64,000 nucleotides of DNA from Qipengyuania algicida (GTDB lineage: Bacteria > Pseudomonadota > Alphaproteobacteria > Sphingomonadales > Sphingomonadaceae): positions 1-64,000 of the forward strand of contig NZ_WTYA01000008.1 of NCBI RefSeq assembly GCF_009828025.1. Direction: 5' to 3'. The translations under genes were made by a program, and so were the position numbers. Positions 8,008 through 15,525 of this stretch are shown here, one piece after another. Numbering within the stretch: the first letter of the stretch is position 1; every line of letters begins with the position of its first letter. The notes under the pieces were generated by a model. The model was not told the origin of the DNA. It did not search any database and was given only the letters and a program-made list of their open reading frames with translations.

Positions 8008-9101
8008 TGGAGCGCCTGCGTGCCATCATACTGAAGGAAATCTGGGCGCTGCTGCGTGACCCCAAGGGGCGCATAATCCTGTTTGCTCCGCCGCTATTGC
8101 AGCTCATGATATTCTCATTTGCCACGACGCTCGACGTGAATAATGCACGCATCGGCATTCTCGATCAATCGGGCGGGGCGCAAGCTCAAGAGCTTGTCCA
8201 GCGAATCGCCGCCAGCAGCAATTTCGGGGAAATCCAGCGTCTCTCTTCGCATGATGGTTTGGCGCGAGCGATAGACAGGCAGGAGATCATCGCCGCCGTT
8301 GTATTCGAGCCAGGTTTTGATCGCGCTCTGGCCGCAGGCAAGCCTGCAACTCTAGGCATCATCCTTGATGGCCGCCGATCCAATGCAGCGCAGATTGTTG
8401 CAGGTTACATCAGCAATATTGCCAGCGACGCGGCGGCACAGAGGAGCGGCGGCAGCGGCCCCGTCAGCGGTATTGTCACAAACTGGTACAACCCCAGTCT
8501 GGATTATATCTGGTTCACGCTGCCCTCGCTCATTGCCATAGTATCAGCGGTGGCAGGCCTATCGGTGACTGCGCAAAGCGTAGCGCGAGAGCGCGAATTG
8601 GGAACTTTCGATCAGTTGATGGTCAGCCCGTTGCGCATGCACGAGATTTTGATCGGAAAGATGATACCGCCCTGGCTGGTCGGCATGCTCAATGGCACGA
8701 TTTTCTTAGCCGTCGCTACTCTCTTCTTTCACGTTCCGTTCACTGGATCGTTGCTCCTGTTTTATCTCTCGCTCGCGGTATACATGTTCGCGCTGATCGG
8801 CGTCGGCATGTTCGTCTCAGCGGCCTCGACCACGCAGCAACAGGCCTTCCTCGGCTCCTTCCTTGCCATGGTCCCGCTGATATTGCTGTCTGGTTATGCC
8901 AGTCCGATCGAGAATATGCCGGACTGGCTACAGATGGTGACGCTGATCAATCCGGCGCGCTATTTTGTGGTCATCGTGCAGGGTCTGTTTCTCAAGGCAA
9001 TGCCGCTCGATCTCGTATTGGAGCAATTGTGGCCGCTGTGCCTGATTGCCATTGCCACGCTGTCCATATCGGCGTGGCTTTTCCGCGCCAGAATGGAGTA
9101 G
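8007..9101 (+). CDS. ABC-2 type permease (YbhR-like), second subunit
   Basis: 364 residues from the ATG at 8007, which shares one base with the upstream stop (TAATG). A longer frame upstream exists but would run through the end of the previous gene. The layout matches the first permease: an N-terminal span near residue 25, a periplasmic domain, and five or more spans at the C-terminus, with ARERELGTFDQLMVSPL as the ATPase-contact segment. The two permeases differ enough in sequence to be distinct subunits of one transporter. The outer-membrane channel gene follows after four bases. Confidence 0.9.
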   Translation: MERLRAIILKEIWALLRDPKGRIILFAPPLLQLMIFSFATTLDVNNARIGILDQSGGAQAQELVQRIAASSNFGEIQRLSSHDGLARAIDRQEIIAAVVFEPGFDRALAAGKPATLGIILDGRRSNAAQIVAGYISNIASDAAAQRSGGSGPVSGIVTNWYNPSLDYIWFTLPSLIAIVSAVAGLSVTAQSVARERELGTFDQLMVSPLRMHEILIGKMIPPWLVGMLNGTIFLAVATLFFHVPFTGSLLLFYLSLAVYMFALIGVGMFVSAASTTQQQAFLGSFLAMVPLILLSGYASPIENMPDWLQMVTLINPARYFVVIVQGLFLKAMPLDLVLEQLWPLCLIAIATLSISAWLFRARME

Positions 9102-9105
9102 AATC

Positions 9106-10515
9106 ATGGCGAGACATCAAGCAACAGCCGCGCTGGCGCTCGTCGCACTGTTGGCGTCCTGCACTACGGTCGGGCCTGACTATCAAGCGCCCGTGGCCGG
9201 AGAAATGGCTAGCCCGGCCTGGAACGAACCTGCCCCGCTGGGCGAGGTCGACCTGGTTTGGTGGCGGCAATTTGGCGACCCGCTGCTCACGCAGCTGGTC
9301 GAACAAACCATTGCCGACAGTCCCGATGTCCGAATTGCCGAAGCTCGGCTTGCCGAAGCACGTGCCAACCGTGATGCCATTGCAGGCCGACAGCTACCAA
9401 ACGTGACCACCAGTGGCAGGGCCAGTGAGAATGTGCTGAGCGAGAATGGTACGCTGCCCGTCGGCAGTCTTCCCGGCTTGTCGCGTGAATATAGCCTGTT
9501 CGATCTTGGCTTCGATGCAAGTTGGGAAATTGATCTGTGGGGGCGCAACCGCCGGAGCCTGGAAGGTGCCAATGCCCGGGCAGATGCCGCGCTGGAGGCA
9601 AAGCGTGACGTGCAACTCATGCTGGCAGGGGAAATTGCCCGCGCTTATTTCGATCTGCGTGAAGCGCAGGCACGCGTGCAGGTAGCGCGGCAACAACTTG
9701 CCAGCAATCAGGCACTGGCGCGGCTTACCCATCTGCGCTTCACGGCGGGCGAGGCGAACCGTATCGAGGCACAACGGGCCGACGTTGCCAGCAGCAACAG
9801 CGCGGGTGCGCTTCAACAGGCCGAGGCACATGCCAGCAGCTTCGCATATCAGATCGCCAGTCTGATGGGTGTAGCACCCGAATCGATCGTGCCCGAATTG
9901 CGCGTGCTGCGCGCAATTCCGGCCAGCCCCGATACGATCCTGGTTGGTATTCGAACCGATCTGTTGCAGCGTAGGCCCGACATTCGGCGGGCAGAGCGCA
10001 ATATGGCAGCAGCCAGCGCAGACATCGGTGTGGCCACAGCCGATCTGTTCCCGCGCTTCAGCCTGTTTGGTTCGCTTGGCCAGCAAGCGCGAAGCGTCGG
10101 TGATCTGGCCTCTCCAAACAGCACCCGGCTTGCCATTGGTCCCAGCTTCTCCTGGCCAATATTCTCCGGTGGGCAAACTCGCGCGCAGATTGCGGCCAGT
10201 GATGCGCGCTATGATGCGGCGGTCGGCGCATATGAAAAAGCCGTCAACACATCTCTCTCAGATAGCGAAAGCGCTATCAATCGCTTCGCCAGAGCAAGAG
10301 AGGCGGCCAATGAAGCGAGGGCCGCTCTGAACAGCGAGCAAGCGAGCTTCAGGCTTGTTCAGCGGCGCGTAAGCGCGGGCGAAGATGACCATTTGGCCCT
10401 GGAGCGCGCACGACTGTCGCTCTGCCTGGCATCTACCGCATATGACGCGGCAAGCGCGAATGAAGGGCGCGCTGCGGCGGCACTGTACAAATCCCTCGGC
10501 GGCGGCTGGCAATGA
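9106..10515 (+). CDS. NodT-family outer-membrane efflux lipoprotein
   Basis: 469 residues from the ATG at 9106. The lipoprotein signal ends in LLASC, giving an acylated Cys at residue 19. Two repeats of the OEP/TolC-like helical-barrel domain follow, with YQAP and WWRQFGDPLL near the start of the mature protein and QRRPDIRRAERN at the second repeat. It forms the trimeric channel that completes the tripartite exporter. A longer start further upstream would destroy the signal peptide, so it was not used. The stop overlaps the next gene by four bases (ATGA). Confidence 0.9.
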   Translation: MARHQATAALALVALLASCTTVGPDYQAPVAGEMASPAWNEPAPLGEVDLVWWRQFGDPLLTQLVEQTIADSPDVRIAEARLAEARANRDAIAGRQLPNVTTSGRASENVLSENGTLPVGSLPGLSREYSLFDLGFDASWEIDLWGRNRRSLEGANARADAALEAKRDVQLMLAGEIARAYFDLREAQARVQVARQQLASNQALARLTHLRFTAGEANRIEAQRADVASSNSAGALQQAEAHASSFAYQIASLMGVAPESIVPELRVLRAIPASPDTILVGIRTDLLQRRPDIRRAERNMAAASADIGVATADLFPRFSLFGSLGQQARSVGDLASPNSTRLAIGPSFSWPIFSGGQTRAQIAASDARYDAAVGAYEKAVNTSLSDSESAINRFARAREAANEARAALNSEQASFRLVQRRVSAGEDDHLALERARLSLCLASTAYDAASANEGRAAAALYKSLGGGWQ

Positions 10516-11696
10516 AGCGAGGGCTGATGCTCATTTTTATTCCAAGGAATAGATGCAGTCAGTCTGCGCAATATTCGCTGAGAATTTTGTTGGCCATTGG
10601 CCTGTCGTTTTCGCTCTCGGCTTGCGCTTCCTGGCCAGATCGGCCTGCCGTTGCGGCGAGCATAGCCGCCACTGCATCAGTTGAAGGGTTTGACGATATT
10701 CGAATTTATGCCGATGCCGATAACGGGCATTGGTTGCAATGGAGGCAACAGTGGCGGGATGACCGTGAGCGGGCCGGCACGATAACACCTATCCGGATGC
10801 TGGCAATCTCAAGCGGCTCGGACAAAGGCGCATTCGCTGCAGGACTGCTCAATGGGTGGAGCGATAGCGGAAATCGGCCGGATTTCACGCTCGTCACCGG
10901 AACCAGCACGGGCGCGCTCATCGCACCGTTTGCGTTTCTCGGTGGTCAGTATGATGGCACGCTTCGCACGATGTATACGACTATTTCGGCCAGGGACATT
11001 TTTCGCAAACGGCCTGTCGAAGGCGTTCTGGGCGGCGTGAGTCTGGCTGATTCTGCACCACTTACCCACTTGATCGAGCGTTATCTTACCGATCAGATCG
11101 TCGATGAAATTGCCGTCGAGCACCGCAAGGGGCGCCGATTGCTCGTCACAACTACGAACCTTGATGCGCAACGCGGCGTGGTCTGGGATATCGGCGCAAT
11201 TGCCAGCAGTGGAAACCCGAGGAGAGCTGTTTTCATCCGGCAATTATTGCTTGCTTCCGCAAGCATTCCTGGCCTGTTCCAGCCTGTGTTGATCGACGTC
11301 GAGAACAATGGCCAGAACCTTAGCGAGATGCATGTCGACGGCGGGACAACAGCGAGCATGTTCGTTGTTCCGACAGCACTGATTTGGTCCAACGCTGACG
11401 ACACCTCAATCGAGGCGCCACGCTCGATTGACCTCATTTATAATGGGACGCTGCAATCCAGGTATGATGTGGTTGAGCCACGAACATTCACGATTATGGA
11501 GCGTGCATTGGCAACAGTGTTATTGATGGCCGATCAGCAAATTATCGCCGGATACCGCCAATTTTCCCAACAACACAATGCTCGTCTTTCAACTTGGACT
11601 ATCGGAGCTGATTTTCCTGATGAAGATCATCCTTTGTTCGATCAAGGATATATGATCAACTTGTTCTACTACGGATACGAAAGGGGACTTGAGTAG
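10512..11696 (+). CDS. Patatin-like phospholipase lipoprotein
   Basis: 394 residues. A signal peptide with basic residues ends in LSAC, placing an acylated Cys at about residue 38, so the protein is anchored to a membrane facing the periplasm. The hydrolase nucleophile motif GTSTG (Ser132) and a later DGG (near residue 277) form the Ser-Asp dyad of patatins. The usual glycine-rich oxyanion loop is present in variant form as SSGSDKG. Patatins release fatty acids from lipids. It overlaps the channel gene by four bases, so it belongs to the efflux operon, which is unusual. It may remodel lipids around the pump or act on the exported compound; that is inference. Confidence 0.82.
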   Translation: MKRGLMLIFIPRNRCSQSAQYSLRILLAIGLSFSLSACASWPDRPAVAASIAATASVEGFDDIRIYADADNGHWLQWRQQWRDDRERAGTITPIRMLAISSGSDKGAFAAGLLNGWSDSGNRPDFTLVTGTSTGALIAPFAFLGGQYDGTLRTMYTTISARDIFRKRPVEGVLGGVSLADSAPLTHLIERYLTDQIVDEIAVEHRKGRRLLVTTTNLDAQRGVVWDIGAIASSGNPRRAVFIRQLLLASASIPGLFQPVLIDVENNGQNLSEMHVDGGTTASMFVVPTALIWSNADDTSIEAPRSIDLIYNGTLQSRYDVVEPRTFTIMERALATVLLMADQQIIAGYRQFSQQHNARLSTWTIGADFPDEDHPLFDQGYMINLFYYGYERGLE

Positions 11697-11830
11697 TCGC
11701 GCTGATGAATAGAACCCGTGAGATCGCGACGCATACCTATGTACGTTATTGCGATGACACGAAGTCGGTCGTGCCGGTGCCGCAGGCCGGTCATCACGCA
11801 AGGTCCAGCAGGGGTTCAAACCCATACGCC

Positions 11831-11851
11831 AGCGCTACTGGTGGTAGCGCT
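11831..11851. terminator. Hairpin in the gap between convergent genes
   Basis: A perfect 8-bp stem (AGCGCTAC and its complement) with a five-base loop lies in the 288-base gap (11697-11984) between the patatin gene and the HPP gene, which run toward each other. There is no T-run, so it is at best a weak or factor-assisted terminator. The gap also holds several short open frames on both strands, none with convincing support. Confidence 0.35.
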
Positions 11852-11984
11852 TCTGACAGCGAGGTTGCTTCTTGGCTATGTCGGTCAACATCGCAGACAA
11901 CATCATCACGAGCCATCTCCACCGACATACCTATAGTGATGGCTTCAGCCCCACGCGATGAATCTGTTGGCGGCGGTCGGTCAG

Positions 11985-12704
11985 TCATTCAGCTTTCTTT
12001 GAATTCCGTAAGTTTATCCGGCGGCGAAGCGCCTGGAACAGGGCATCGAGATCATCAACATCCACGTCGAGCACTTCGTTCCATTCGGCCAGCACCTCTT
12101 CAAGCGCCTCGTGCGTAGATGGTATATCGGGCGATGTGCGGACAGCAGGGGAAAGTTTGGCCTTATGCGGCCATGAATGACCGGTGAGATTGTTGTACAG
12201 CCAGCCTGCCAACGCGATTACGATCACATTGAAGACGATTGGCAGCATATGGTCCCATCCCCAGGCCTCGCTTCCCGTCGCTCCCAAGGCGCACAGCAAC
12301 GCACAAGCACCGCCCGGCGGATGTAGGCAGCGGGCGAGCGACATCACCGCGATAGCGGTCCCCACGCCGAATGAGGTCGCCAGCAAGGGGGAGCCCAGAT
12401 ATTGCCCAAAACCGAGCCCTATTGCGGTGGAGAGAAGATTGCCGCCAATCAATGGCCAGGGCTGCGCCAGCGGACTTGCCGGAACCGCAAACACCAAAAC
12501 CGCGCTCGCGCCCATCGGTGCGACCAGCCATGCAAAGGCGAGATTGCCCGATCCCACCGACCCTGTCTTCAGCACCAGTGCCGTTATCGCGCCTGCACAG
12601 GCAATCCCCAGCGCTGCACCAATTGCACCGCGCAGCCAGCCCAAATGCCCGGTTACTTTCTGCGGCAATAGCGCTGCCGAACGCGAAGTCAGAAATTCAA
12701 TCAC
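11985..12704 (-). CDS. HPP-family integral membrane protein
   Basis: 239 residues. Four or five hydrophobic spans occupy residues 25-170, with the family signature HPPGGA near residue 128, followed by a soluble tail of about 60 residues. Plant and cyanobacterial HPP proteins have been linked to nitrite transport across membranes; bacterial ones are otherwise uncharacterised. It lies on the same strand as flavohaemoglobin, 108 bases downstream, with a hairpin between them. This context fits removal or movement of nitrogen oxides made during nitric-oxide detoxification, but the role here is inference. Confidence 0.82.
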   Translation of the reverse strand: MIEFLTSRSAALLPQKVTGHLGWLRGAIGAALGIACAGAITALVLKTGSVGSGNLAFAWLVAPMGASAVLVFAVPASPLAQPWPLIGGNLLSTAIGLGFGQYLGSPLLATSFGVGTAIAVMSLARCLHPPGGACALLCALGATGSEAWGWDHMLPIVFNVIVIALAGWLYNNLTGHSWPHKAKLSPAVRTSPDIPSTHEALEEVLAEWNEVLDVDVDDLDALFQALRRRINLRNSKKAE

Positions 12705-12755
12705 AGCGGACTTTCAAGAATTTACCCAGCACCACAACGCAAGAATGACGCACGA

Positions 12756-12788
12756 CAAAGGGCTGCACCACAAGGACGCAGCCCTTTG
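12756..12788 (-). terminator. Stem-loop between flavohaemoglobin and HPP genes
   Basis: An 11-bp perfect stem (CAAAGGGCTGC and its complement) with an 11-base loop sits 25 bases after the stop of the flavohaemoglobin gene. There is no long T-run on the leftward strand, so it may act as an attenuating terminator or an mRNA-stabilising hairpin that separates expression of the two genes. Confidence 0.5.
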
Positions 12789-12812
12789 TTGGGGCCGGTA
12801 TGCCGGATCGAA

Positions 12813-14024
12813 CTAGGCGGCCAGCATTTCGTCAGCTGGCCCAAAGAATTCATAGTGGATATGCTGCGCTGCAACCCCGGCCAGAGAGAGGGCAGAAACA
12901 GCCGCTCTCAGAAACGGACGCGGACCGCAGATGAAAAAGTCCGCCTGACTGACCGGAGTATTCGCAATCAGCCATTCATCGGTGATGATGCCCGCATGGT
13001 CATAATCCTGTCCGCGAGTTTCATCGGCTAGCGGAGTCTGATGGAAATCCGTGATTGTGATCGACGGATTGGCAGCCGCCAGCGCACGCACATGGCCGCG
13101 CATCGCATGGGTTTCACGGTCATGCGTTCCGTGGATGTACTGGACAGGCACCATGCCATCCTGCGCGGCGAGCGTTTCGAGCATAGCGACCATCGGCGTC
13201 AGGCCGACACCACCAGACAGCAGCACCACCGGGCGCATCGGGCGACCTTCAAGGAAGAATTCGCCAGCGGGCGGTGCAACCTTGAGGATTGTTCCCGGCT
13301 TTGCTGCGTCATGCAGCCAGCCCGATGCGAGCCCGTGCGGTTCCCGCTTCACCGAAATGCGGTAAGTTTCGCCATTGGCCGCGCTGGATATCGAATAATT
13401 GCGCTTGACCGGGGGATGGCCGGGGATTTCCAGCCAGAATGTCAGATACTGGCCGGGCAGATGGCGCATCACGGATTTTCCATCCGCCGGGTGCAAAACG
13501 AACGATTTGATAACACTGCTTTCCTCGATCACCTCGTCCACGGCAAAATCGCGCCAGCCGTTCCAGCCACCGTCGGCCTCCCGCTGTTCGGAATAGACGG
13601 CGCTTTCGCGGGCGATCAGGATTCCTGCGAGAAATCCATAAGCCTCTTCCCAGGCGGCCATGATTTCGGGCGTGGCGGCATCGCCCAGCACAGTTTTGAT
13701 CGCGCCGAGCAGGGCCGCGCCGACATGCGGATAATGTTCTGGCAGAATTTGCAGGCCTACATGCTTTTGCGCGATCCGCTCCACCGCTGGCGCCAGCGCC
13801 GCGAGATTTTCGATATTGCTGGCATAGGCAAGGATCGCGCTGGTCAGCGCCCTTGGCTGAGAGCCTGCATCGCCGTGATGCGACTGGTTGAACAGATCGC
13901 GAATATCGGGGTTTTCAAACATCCGCGCATACATTTCGTTGACGATGGCAAGACCGTGGGCCTCAAGCGCGGGAACTGTGGCCTTGACCAGCGCGATTGT
14001 CTGCTCGCTGAGCGTTTGTGACAT
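12813..14024 (-). CDS. hmp: Flavohaemoglobin (nitric oxide dioxygenase)
   Basis: 403 residues, the normal length. The N-terminal globin domain (about 1-140) has the proximal histidine in AQKHVGLQI. A FAD-binding domain follows (about 150-255) with RNYSISS, and a NAD-binding domain (about 260-403) starts with LLSGGVGLTPM. The enzyme turns nitric oxide and oxygen into nitrate using NAD(P)H in the cytoplasm. It lies downstream of the truncated globin and DUF1971 genes on the same strand and opposite nsrR, the standard repressor of hmp. No separate promoter site is obvious in the 72 bases before it, so read-through from the globin promoter is likely. Confidence 0.95.
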   Translation of the reverse strand: MSQTLSEQTIALVKATVPALEAHGLAIVNEMYARMFENPDIRDLFNQSHHGDAGSQPRALTSAILAYASNIENLAALAPAVERIAQKHVGLQILPEHYPHVGAALLGAIKTVLGDAATPEIMAAWEEAYGFLAGILIARESAVYSEQREADGGWNGWRDFAVDEVIEESSVIKSFVLHPADGKSVMRHLPGQYLTFWLEIPGHPPVKRNYSISSAANGETYRISVKREPHGLASGWLHDAAKPGTILKVAPPAGEFFLEGRPMRPVVLLSGGVGLTPMVAMLETLAAQDGMVPVQYIHGTHDRETHAMRGHVRALAAANPSITITDFHQTPLADETRGQDYDHAGIITDEWLIANTPVSQADFFICGPRPFLRAAVSALSLAGVAAQHIHYEFFGPADEMLAA

Positions 14025-14096
14025 GATAACTCCTGTTGATTTGAATTGTGGAAGTAAGAATGGCTGGCCGAAATGGGTTCAGGTGGGCGGCCGCGA

Positions 14097-14393
14097 TCAG
14101 GCGGGAGGTGGCTCGGTGTAGAAATGGACCTGCATCCGCATTTCTCCCAGCGGAGTGACGAAATGTGGCTGCTGTGGAAGCACGATGCCGGGGCGTCCCG
14201 GTTCCAGAATGCTTTCGCCCGGCGGGTCCAGAACCGTCAGTTTCAGCCTGCCTTCCAGCACGCAGATATGGCCCCAGACGCCGGCCTTGGTATCGTGCCG
14301 TGCGCGCAAGGCCTTGGGAAGCGAATCAGAATCGAACACCGGGGTCGAACGATAGGGCTGCGGCCCGCCAGAGGCTTTGCCTACACTGGTCAT
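14097..14393 (-). CDS. DUF1971 (YeaR/TehB-like) small cupin-like protein
   Basis: 98 residues. The sequence matches the DUF1971 pattern: an early PYRSTPVF, then WGHICVLEGRLKLTV and PGIVLPQQPHFVTPL, with a C-terminal VHFY. In E. coli the homologue YeaR is induced by nitrite and nitric oxide and repressed by NsrR; its biochemical role is not settled. The ATG overlaps the stop of the upstream truncated globin gene by four bases (ATGA), so the two are translated together. Context supports a nitric-oxide stress role. Confidence 0.85.
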   Translation of the reverse strand: MTSVGKASGGPQPYRSTPVFDSDSLPKALRARHDTKAGVWGHICVLEGRLKLTVLDPPGESILEPGRPGIVLPQQPHFVTPLGEMRMQVHFYTEPPPA

Positions 14394-14815
14394 CGGGCGT
14401 TGACCGATTCAACCGCGCTGGTGTTGGCGTCTTGGCGCATCGGACCATCAATGCGGAAGAACATCGCAAGTTGCAGGCTTTGCGCGATCCGTGCGGCCTT
14501 TTTCTGCAAGGCATGCGCGGCTTCCGGATCCATCATGGCATTGGTTGTTTCGGCCCACAGCGCCAGCCAATGTTCGAACAGTTCAGGCGTAATGCGCGAT
14601 TTGTGCTTTAAGTGCGCAGGCACCGGCTGGCCCTTGTAACGGCCGCTTGTCAGCATCACCGAAGACCAGAAGTCAGTCAGCTTGTGCAAATGCTCCGGCC
14701 AGTCCCTGATCGTGTCGTTGAAAATCGGGCCGAGCATCTCGTCGGCCCGAACGCGGGCATAAAACGCCTCGACCAGACTGGCGAGGCCATCATCATCCAG
14801 TTTTGCAAGCTGCAT
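14390..14815 (-). CDS. Group III truncated haemoglobin
   Basis: 141 residues with the two-over-two globin pattern: FYARVRADEMLGPIF near the N-terminus, WPEHLHKLTDFWSSVML with the distal region, and HLKHKSRITPELFEHWLALW containing the proximal histidine. Group III globins bind oxygen and nitric oxide and often sit with nitric-oxide regulons. It is the first gene of the leftward operon and starts 89 bases from nsrR. A dyad resembling an NsrR site lies between the two genes. Confidence 0.88.
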   Translation of the reverse strand: MQLAKLDDDGLASLVEAFYARVRADEMLGPIFNDTIRDWPEHLHKLTDFWSSVMLTSGRYKGQPVPAHLKHKSRITPELFEHWLALWAETTNAMMDPEAAHALQKKAARIAQSLQLAMFFRIDGPMRQDANTSAVESVNAR

Positions 14816-14832
14816 CGCCGCGACTCCAAATC

Positions 14833-14849
14833 ATGTACTGGTAATACAT
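14833..14849. promoter_or_regulatory. Candidate NsrR operator between globin and nsrR
   Basis: The dyad ATGTA-N7-TACAT (14833-14849) resembles the NsrR pattern of ATGCATTT-like half-sites facing each other. The octamer AATACATC ending its right arm (14843-14850) is repeated at 14880-14887, close to the nsrR start. It is 18 bases upstream of the globin ATG, where a repressor would block transcription. The match is to the general shape only, not to a full consensus. Confidence 0.5.
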
Positions 14850-14904
14850 CTATCCGGGCAGGCAAAAACATGCAACGAGAATACATCAATTGGAGTGACG
14901 AGCT

Positions 14905-15348
14905 TTGCGGCTGACCCGTTACAGCGATTTTGCCATGCGCGTGCTGCTCTATCTGGCAGCCCGGCCCGATCGCCTGACGCCGATTTCAGAGATCGCGCGG
15001 GCCTATGCAATCTCGCATAATCATCTGATGAAAGTGGTCAACGACTTGGTCAATTCTGGCTATCTTGAAAGCGTAAGAGGCCGATCGGGTGGGGTTAGGC
15101 TGGCAAGGCCAGCGGCCCAGATCAACGTGGGCGAGCTGATCCAGCACACCGAAGATGATTTCGATCTGGTTGAATGTGGATCGTGCATTATCGCCCCTGC
15201 CTGCGGCCTCACCAGCGTGCTGGACGAAGCGCTGGCGGCATTCCTTGGCGTACTTGGCCAATATTCATTAGCCGATGTGCTGGCGAGAAAAGGCGACTTT
15301 ACCCACCTGCTGCATGTCGCGGGGAAGCGACGGTCTAATGATGGTTAA
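14905..15348 (+). CDS. nsrR: NsrR, Rrf2-family nitric-oxide-sensing repressor
   Basis: 147 residues. The Rrf2 winged helix covers the N-terminal 70 residues (MRLTRYSDFAMRVLLYLA, then SEIARAYAISHNHLMKVV). Three cysteines (C91, C94, C100) in ECGSCIIAPAC would hold the iron-sulphur cluster that nitric oxide destroys. The start is TTG (14905-14907) with GGAG nine bases upstream. It faces the globin, DUF1971 and hmp operon, which is the expected regulon. IscR-type regulators have a similar fold but a different cysteine pattern and context. Confidence 0.92.
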   Translation: MRLTRYSDFAMRVLLYLAARPDRLTPISEIARAYAISHNHLMKVVNDLVNSGYLESVRGRSGGVRLARPAAQINVGELIQHTEDDFDLVECGSCIIAPACGLTSVLDEALAAFLGVLGQYSLADVLARKGDFTHLLHVAGKRRSNDG

Positions 15349-15486
15349 CCCGATCTCGCTGTTACTTTCTTAATGGCCATTCAGGGGCTCCGCTACGCAG
15401 CCCATTGCTTCAACTGCCTCATGCGCAACAAAGCGGCTCGGCTCTGATCCCAGCTGGGGGAAGCTGGGGGTCAGGTCACACCCTCA

Positions 15487-15517
15487 AAAAACGAGCGCTG
15501 AATAGCCTCTCGTTTTT
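15487..15517. terminator. Bidirectional terminator after nsrR and the DUF4365 gene
   Basis: The stem AAAAACGAG paired with CTCGTTTTT (nine base pairs, 13-base loop) gives a T-run on both strands. It lies between the stop of nsrR and the stop of the leftward DUF4365-TPR gene, nine bases from the latter. Confidence 0.65.
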
Positions 15518-15525
15518 CTGGACGC

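Noticed and set aside
11794-11988. A 64-codon leftward frame overlapping the HPP stop as ATGA
   Set aside because: The overlap is suggestive, but the peptide has no hydrophobic or domain pattern, and the 288-base gap also holds frames on the other strand with equal support.
15452-15480. Repeat AGCTGGGGG twice followed by TCAGGTCACA, similar to ends of some REP/RAYT elements
   Set aside because: No transposase, no second copy and no paired hairpin; too little to call a mobile element.
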